Shown: positions 41,914 to 44,245 of the stretch, in pieces | Layout: each line of letters starts with the position of its first letter | Numbering within the stretch: the first letter of the stretch is position 1 | Assembly (NCBI GenBank): GCA_021736645.1 | Contig: JAIPFM010000227.1 | Location: 1-44,245, forward strand | Source: Phycisphaerae bacterium | GTDB lineage: Bacteria > Planctomycetota > Phycisphaerae > Sedimentisphaerales > Anaerobacaceae | Direction of reading: 5' to 3' | DNA: 44,245 nt | The notes under the pieces: generated by a model | What the model saw: the letters and a program-made list of their open reading frames with translations, nothing else | Told to the model about the DNA's origin: nothing | Databases searched by the model: none | Made by a program: the position numbers and the translations under genes

Positions 41914-42832
41914 ATCTTTGCCCTTTAAGTATGAACGGTTCAGCCACCAGGCCATGTATACCACCTTTGAAGTCCTCATGGCCGGCGAGTCCACCACCTA
42001 TCAGAAGCAGGCCGCACGCGAGGTGTTTGATGGACTCACACGCCTGGAAAAACAGATCAGCCGGTTTGTGGAGAACAGCGATCTGACGCGCCTGAATCTG
42101 GCCCCTGTGAACCACCCCGTGCTCCTGAGTCTCGACACCTTTGCCTGTTTGACCCAGGCCCTGTCCCTGTGTGAAATGACGCAGGGGACCTTGAACATCT
42201 GCATGGGCCGACGTACTGCCAAGCTGTTTGACCGCGAACCGGACAACAAGCCCGTGGTGGAGGGGACGCCTGAAGCGTCTCCCCACATGCCGCGGTGGAA
42301 TCAACTCGTGCTCGATCCGGATACTCTGACAGCCATGCGTACAAGCGACGCCGTGCAGGTGGACCTGGGGGCTGTGGGCAAGGGCTTTGCGCTGGATACG
42401 ATGGCCAAGACCCTGACCCAGTGGGGCCTGCCCCGATGCCTGCTCCACGGGGGCCGAAGTACGGTTCTGGTCATGGACGGTCCTGAACCGGGTTTGTCCT
42501 GGCCCGTGACACTCAGTTATCCCAATGACCCGGGCAAAACCATGACCTCCCTGGCCCTGACCCAAGGCGCCATGTCCAGTTCCTCTCAGATGGAGCAATC
42601 CCACATCATAGACCCCAAAACAGGCAATGCAGTCAGCGCCTCCAAAGCGGCCTGGTCCTCTGCACCCAATGCCATCATGGCAGACGGCCTGTCCACAGCC
42701 TTTATGATCATGCCACCCAAAGACATCAAGGCCTTGTGCGAGAAGCATCCAAAAATCGGCGCCATGCTCTGGGACGCCTCTGATGCAGAGAAGGTGGAGA
42801 CATTTGGAGCCTGGATAGGGGGCAAGGCGTAG
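41906..42832 (+). CDS. ApbE-like FAD:protein FMN transferase without signal peptide
   Basis: 308 residues from ATG 41906, which overlaps the previous stop by 8 nt; GGAG lies 8 nt upstream. ApbE features in order: YERFSHQAMYTTFEVLMAGE (the family's FxAMGT-like opening), EKQISRFVENSDLTRLN, VDLGAVGKGFALDTMAKTLT (the GAxxKGxAxD FAD site), LHGGRSTVLVMDGPE, and HIIDPKTGNAVSASK followed by AIMADGLSTAFMIM (metal site). Role by family: transfers FMN from FAD onto a Thr of a partner. Most ApbEs are exported lipoproteins; this one has no leader and would act in the cytoplasm. No obvious flavinylation target (RnfG/NqrC-like) is in the window. Confidence 0.85.
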   Translation: MSKSLPFKYERFSHQAMYTTFEVLMAGESTTYQKQAAREVFDGLTRLEKQISRFVENSDLTRLNLAPVNHPVLLSLDTFACLTQALSLCEMTQGTLNICMGRRTAKLFDREPDNKPVVEGTPEASPHMPRWNQLVLDPDTLTAMRTSDAVQVDLGAVGKGFALDTMAKTLTQWGLPRCLLHGGRSTVLVMDGPEPGLSWPVTLSYPNDPGKTMTSLALTQGAMSSSSQMEQSHIIDPKTGNAVSASKAAWSSAPNAIMADGLSTAFMIMPPKDIKALCEKHPKIGAMLWDASDAEKVETFGAWIGGKA

Positions 42833-42978
42833 GTCGCTTTGTCCCCAAGGGACCCCCGAGGGACTTCACTTCGATCAGCTTCGCCTTTGGCTCAGCTTCG
42901 CTCCGGTTTCTGGTTGTTGGTTATCCGATGAAGATTGTGCCGCCAGCGGTCAAATTCAATTACCCTCAATTTTTTTGA

Positions 42979-43005
42979 CACGGATTACGCGGATTTCACG
43001 GATTC
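42979..43005. repeat. 9-bp iterated array (CACGGATTA type), 3 units
   Basis: CACGGATTA, CGCGGATTT, CACGGATTC in strict 9-bp register. Confidence 0.7.
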
Positions 43006-43232
43006 ATGAGCCAATAAGGACAGGCAACTGCTTTGGTCCACGAATCACACCAATTGTGTTACGAATGAGCTAACGCTGGTGTCTTGAGTCCGCCGTTTCG
43101 TGCCTTTCCTCGCATTCGTACGCCGCCGTCATGCACGCTGCGCGTGCCCCCGCCAAGGCGGATCGTCCTACGGCAGTCTCCGCTTAGGCAAATACATTTG
43201 CCACACAGAGACCGCCTTGAACTTGAATGACG

Positions 43233-43258
43233 GTCCCCCCGGGACCCCTGGGGGGCTT
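43233..43258. repeat. GC-rich palindrome
   Basis: Around GGTCCCCCCGGGACCCCTGG and GGGGC: runs of C and G form an interrupted palindrome of about 20 bp, with no T-run. Could be a hairpin or restriction-site-like palindrome. Confidence 0.4.
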
Positions 43259-43589
43259 GGATTAGCAGCAACCCAGCCTTTGACATTTGGACGTTAATCG
43301 GCTGGAAGGGGCTTGTTCTTATTGACTGTCGTTACAACCTATGGTCCCTTCGTATTATAACCAAGCTCCCTACGGGGTCTGGCCTGATCATCCCCAGGCG
43401 GATCAGGGAGGATGCTCTTTAAAGCTGAGCCCGAAGGCCAACCTGAGCCCGATGGCGGAGTGTACGAAGGAAGACGCGTCGAACAAGCTTGCTTCGCGTC
43501 GCTCCAGTTTTTAGTCCCCTAGGGATCCCTAGCGGGATGTTAAGTTTCCAGTTTTAAGTTGATGGCAAGGAGGCCGGAAAAAGAAGCTG

Positions 43590-43617
43590 TCGGCTATCAG
43601 CCATCAGCGGTCAGCTG
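43590..43617. repeat. 7-bp iterated array (TCAGCNN type), 4 units
   Basis: TCGGCTA, TCAGCCA, TCAGCGG, TCAGCTG in 7-bp register. Confidence 0.75.
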
Positions 43618-43830
43618 TTTTGAGCCGCACCCTAGGCACTTCGCTACGCTCAGCTGCGCGGGGTTCGTTTTATGAATGTTTCTCGCTGCGCTCGAATGGG
43701 GCATATCTCGCACGGAAGGCACGGGGACACAGAGAAGAAGATAACGCACGCAATCTGTATGAGCCCACGAATTGACTTTGTCATTCCGAAGTATTGAGGA
43801 ATCTATTAAACGAGCCCGCGAAGCGTTCCA

Positions 43831-43872
43831 GAGAGCTGAGAGCTGAAGGCTGATCGCTGAAAGCTGAGCAAG
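43831..43872. repeat. 7-bp iterated array (GANNGCT type), 6 units
   Basis: GAGAGCT twice, GAAGGCT, GATCGCT, GAAAGCT, GAGCAAG in 7-bp register. It is close to the reverse complement style of the array at 43590. Confidence 0.75.
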
Positions 43873-43898
43873 GCGAAGCCCCCCCCGAGCGAAGCGGT

Positions 43899-43938
43899 CT
43901 TCTCTTCCTATCTTCTTCGCTTCTTATCTTCTTCTCTG
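43899..43938. repeat. 8-bp pyrimidine array, 5 units
   Basis: CTTCTCTT, CCTATCTT, CTTCGCTT, CTTATCTT, CTTCTCTG in 8-bp register; similar to 37251-37290. Confidence 0.7.
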
Positions 43939-43941
43939 CCC

Positions 43942-43997
43942 ACCGTTCCACTGTCATACCGTCACACTGTGTCACCGTCACACGGTTCCACTGTGTA
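43942..43997. repeat. 8-bp iterated array (ACCGTCAC/ACTGTGTC), 7 units, overlapping a gene's 3' end
   Basis: ACCGTTCC, ACTGTCAT, ACCGTCAC, ACTGTGTC, ACCGTCAC, ACGGTTCC, ACTGTGTA in strict 8-bp register. On the minus strand it encodes the last residues (EPCDGDTV) and stop of the terminal gene. Confidence 0.8.
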
Positions 43998-44228
43998 CAG
44001 CCACCACCGTTGCTTGCGCTGCTTGGTGGACCTGGCCTGGCGTTCGAAGTAGACCTCCATCTCTGAGTGGTCTGTCATGCGGAGGCGATACCAGTGTTTG
44101 CGGAGGTACAGCTCGTTGGCACCGGACCGGCACGGCCCGGATTCTTTCCAGGCCTTGAGCACGGACTCGATCCAGTATTCGGTGTCCCGCCACAGGAACC
44201 CCTGGGGCAGCACCGGTTCGCCGGGCAC
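43962..44228 (-). CDS. Small basic protein, DUF6504-like, possibly partial at the 5' end
   Basis: 88 residues. The frame stays open to the right window edge, so the true start may lie outside; ATG 44228 has no clear SD. The sequence FLWRDTEYWIESVLKAWKES, LYLRKHWYRLRMTDHSEMEV, RWWLYTVE resembles the DUF6504 pattern (WR-x-Y-x-V-x2-VL-x2-W, then a W-x-L-hydrophobic end) seen in unknown small proteins often near DNA polymerase genes. No catalytic motif. The last eight residues come from an 8-bp repeat array, so the natural C-terminus was probably altered. Confidence 0.6.
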   Translation of the reverse strand: MPGEPVLPQGFLWRDTEYWIESVLKAWKESGPCRSGANELYLRKHWYRLRMTDHSEMEVYFERQARSTKQRKQRWWLYTVEPCDGDTV

Positions 44229-44245
44229 ATAAGACCGGGCAGGCG

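Larger units (their letters stand above)
42833..43961. other. 1.1-kb non-coding region packed with short periodic arrays
   Basis: No ORF here has an SD, family match or realistic length. It holds a 9-bp array (42979-43005), a GC palindrome (43233-43258), two 7-bp arrays (43590-43617, 43831-43872), an 8-bp pyrimidine array (43899-43938), the start of an 8-bp array (43942-), and repeated GCTTCGCT/AGCGAAGC words. No mobile element or RNA gene was recognised. The region looks like accumulated repeat elements. Confidence 0.6.

Noticed and set aside
43059..43297. Overlapping ORFs on both strands in the 1.1-kb gap
   Set aside because: No SD, repeat-derived composition and no family match.
42833..43961. 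Degenerate rRNA operon or transposon remnant
   Set aside because: No conserved rRNA words, no transposase fragment and no long terminal inverted repeats; the region is explained better by short arrays and GC palindromes.

Overview
The window reads as a chromosomal segment of an environmental, polysaccharide-degrading bacterium of the PVC group, most likely Planctomycetota (Phycisphaerae-like). Evidence: several exported Gfo/Idh/MocA oxidoreductases (two with twin-arginine leaders), DUF1080, DUF6807 and DUF3472/DUF5077 proteins, a secreted parallel beta-helix protein with the NMGAYGGT-type motif, a PqaA-like hydrolase and large exported glycosidases. No rRNA, tRNA, CRISPR array or transposase was seen. 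The lineage is inferred from family content, not from a marker gene.

Layout. 1-5.7 kb (minus strand): a partial exported Gfo/Idh protein, then an amino-sugar operon transcribed nagA (with signal peptide) > Nramp-like transporter > nagB > TAT Gfo/Idh oxidoreductase. 5.8-8.7 kb (minus): a PurF-like protein with Ser in place of the N-terminal Cys, and a GT4 glycosyltransferase. 9.3-13.6 kb (plus): a secreted beta-helix protein and a DbpA-type RNA helicase. 13.7-16.6 kb (minus): TRAP transporter dctP-dctQ-dctM, divergent from a secreted DUF1080 protein and a small DUF4177-like protein. 18.1-22.1 kb (minus): DUF5077/DUF3472, DUF6807 and a TAT Gfo/Idh protein. 22.4-24.6 kb (plus): PqaA-like hydrolase with a promoter predicting a leaderless mRNA, a 28-codon ORF with a consensus SD, and greA. 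24.7-29.9 kb (minus): a 1761-residue GH2-GH78 fusion, divergent from an exported lactonase overlapping a GH43 gene (30.1-32.9 kb, plus). 33-39.1 kb (minus): a trypsin-like protease, a small membrane protein, a cation/proton antiporter fused to a PTS EIIA domain, and an NSS transporter with a 37-residue MetS-like subunit. 39.6-42.8 kb (plus): an overlapping three-gene unit (discoidin-like lipoprotein, Agl23-like membrane glycosyltransferase, ApbE-like protein). The last 1.4 kb is mostly non-coding and ends in a DUF6504-like gene.

How it may work together: exported GH2/GH78, GH43, PqaA and beta-helix proteins would attack plant or algal glycans containing rhamnose and pentoses. Exported Gfo/Idh oxidoreductases plus DUF1080 fit the known 3-keto-glycoside (oxidation, then cleavage) route. 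The TRAP and NSS systems would import acids or amino acids, and NagA/NagB would process amino sugars.

The most unusual signal lies between the genes. (1) Many gaps carry unrelated short sequences iterated with a strict 7-, 8- or 9-bp period, several reaching into the 3' ends of genes. (2) Two gaps share a composite of a TTTGCAAA-type palindrome, a 7-bp CTGAAAA array and a second palindrome; a third palindrome sits in the dctP leader. (3) A palindromic repeat with imperfect terminal inverted repeats occurs twice, is open in the same reading frame in both copies, and in one copy forms the N-terminus of DctQ, recalling the coding palindromic elements of Rickettsia.
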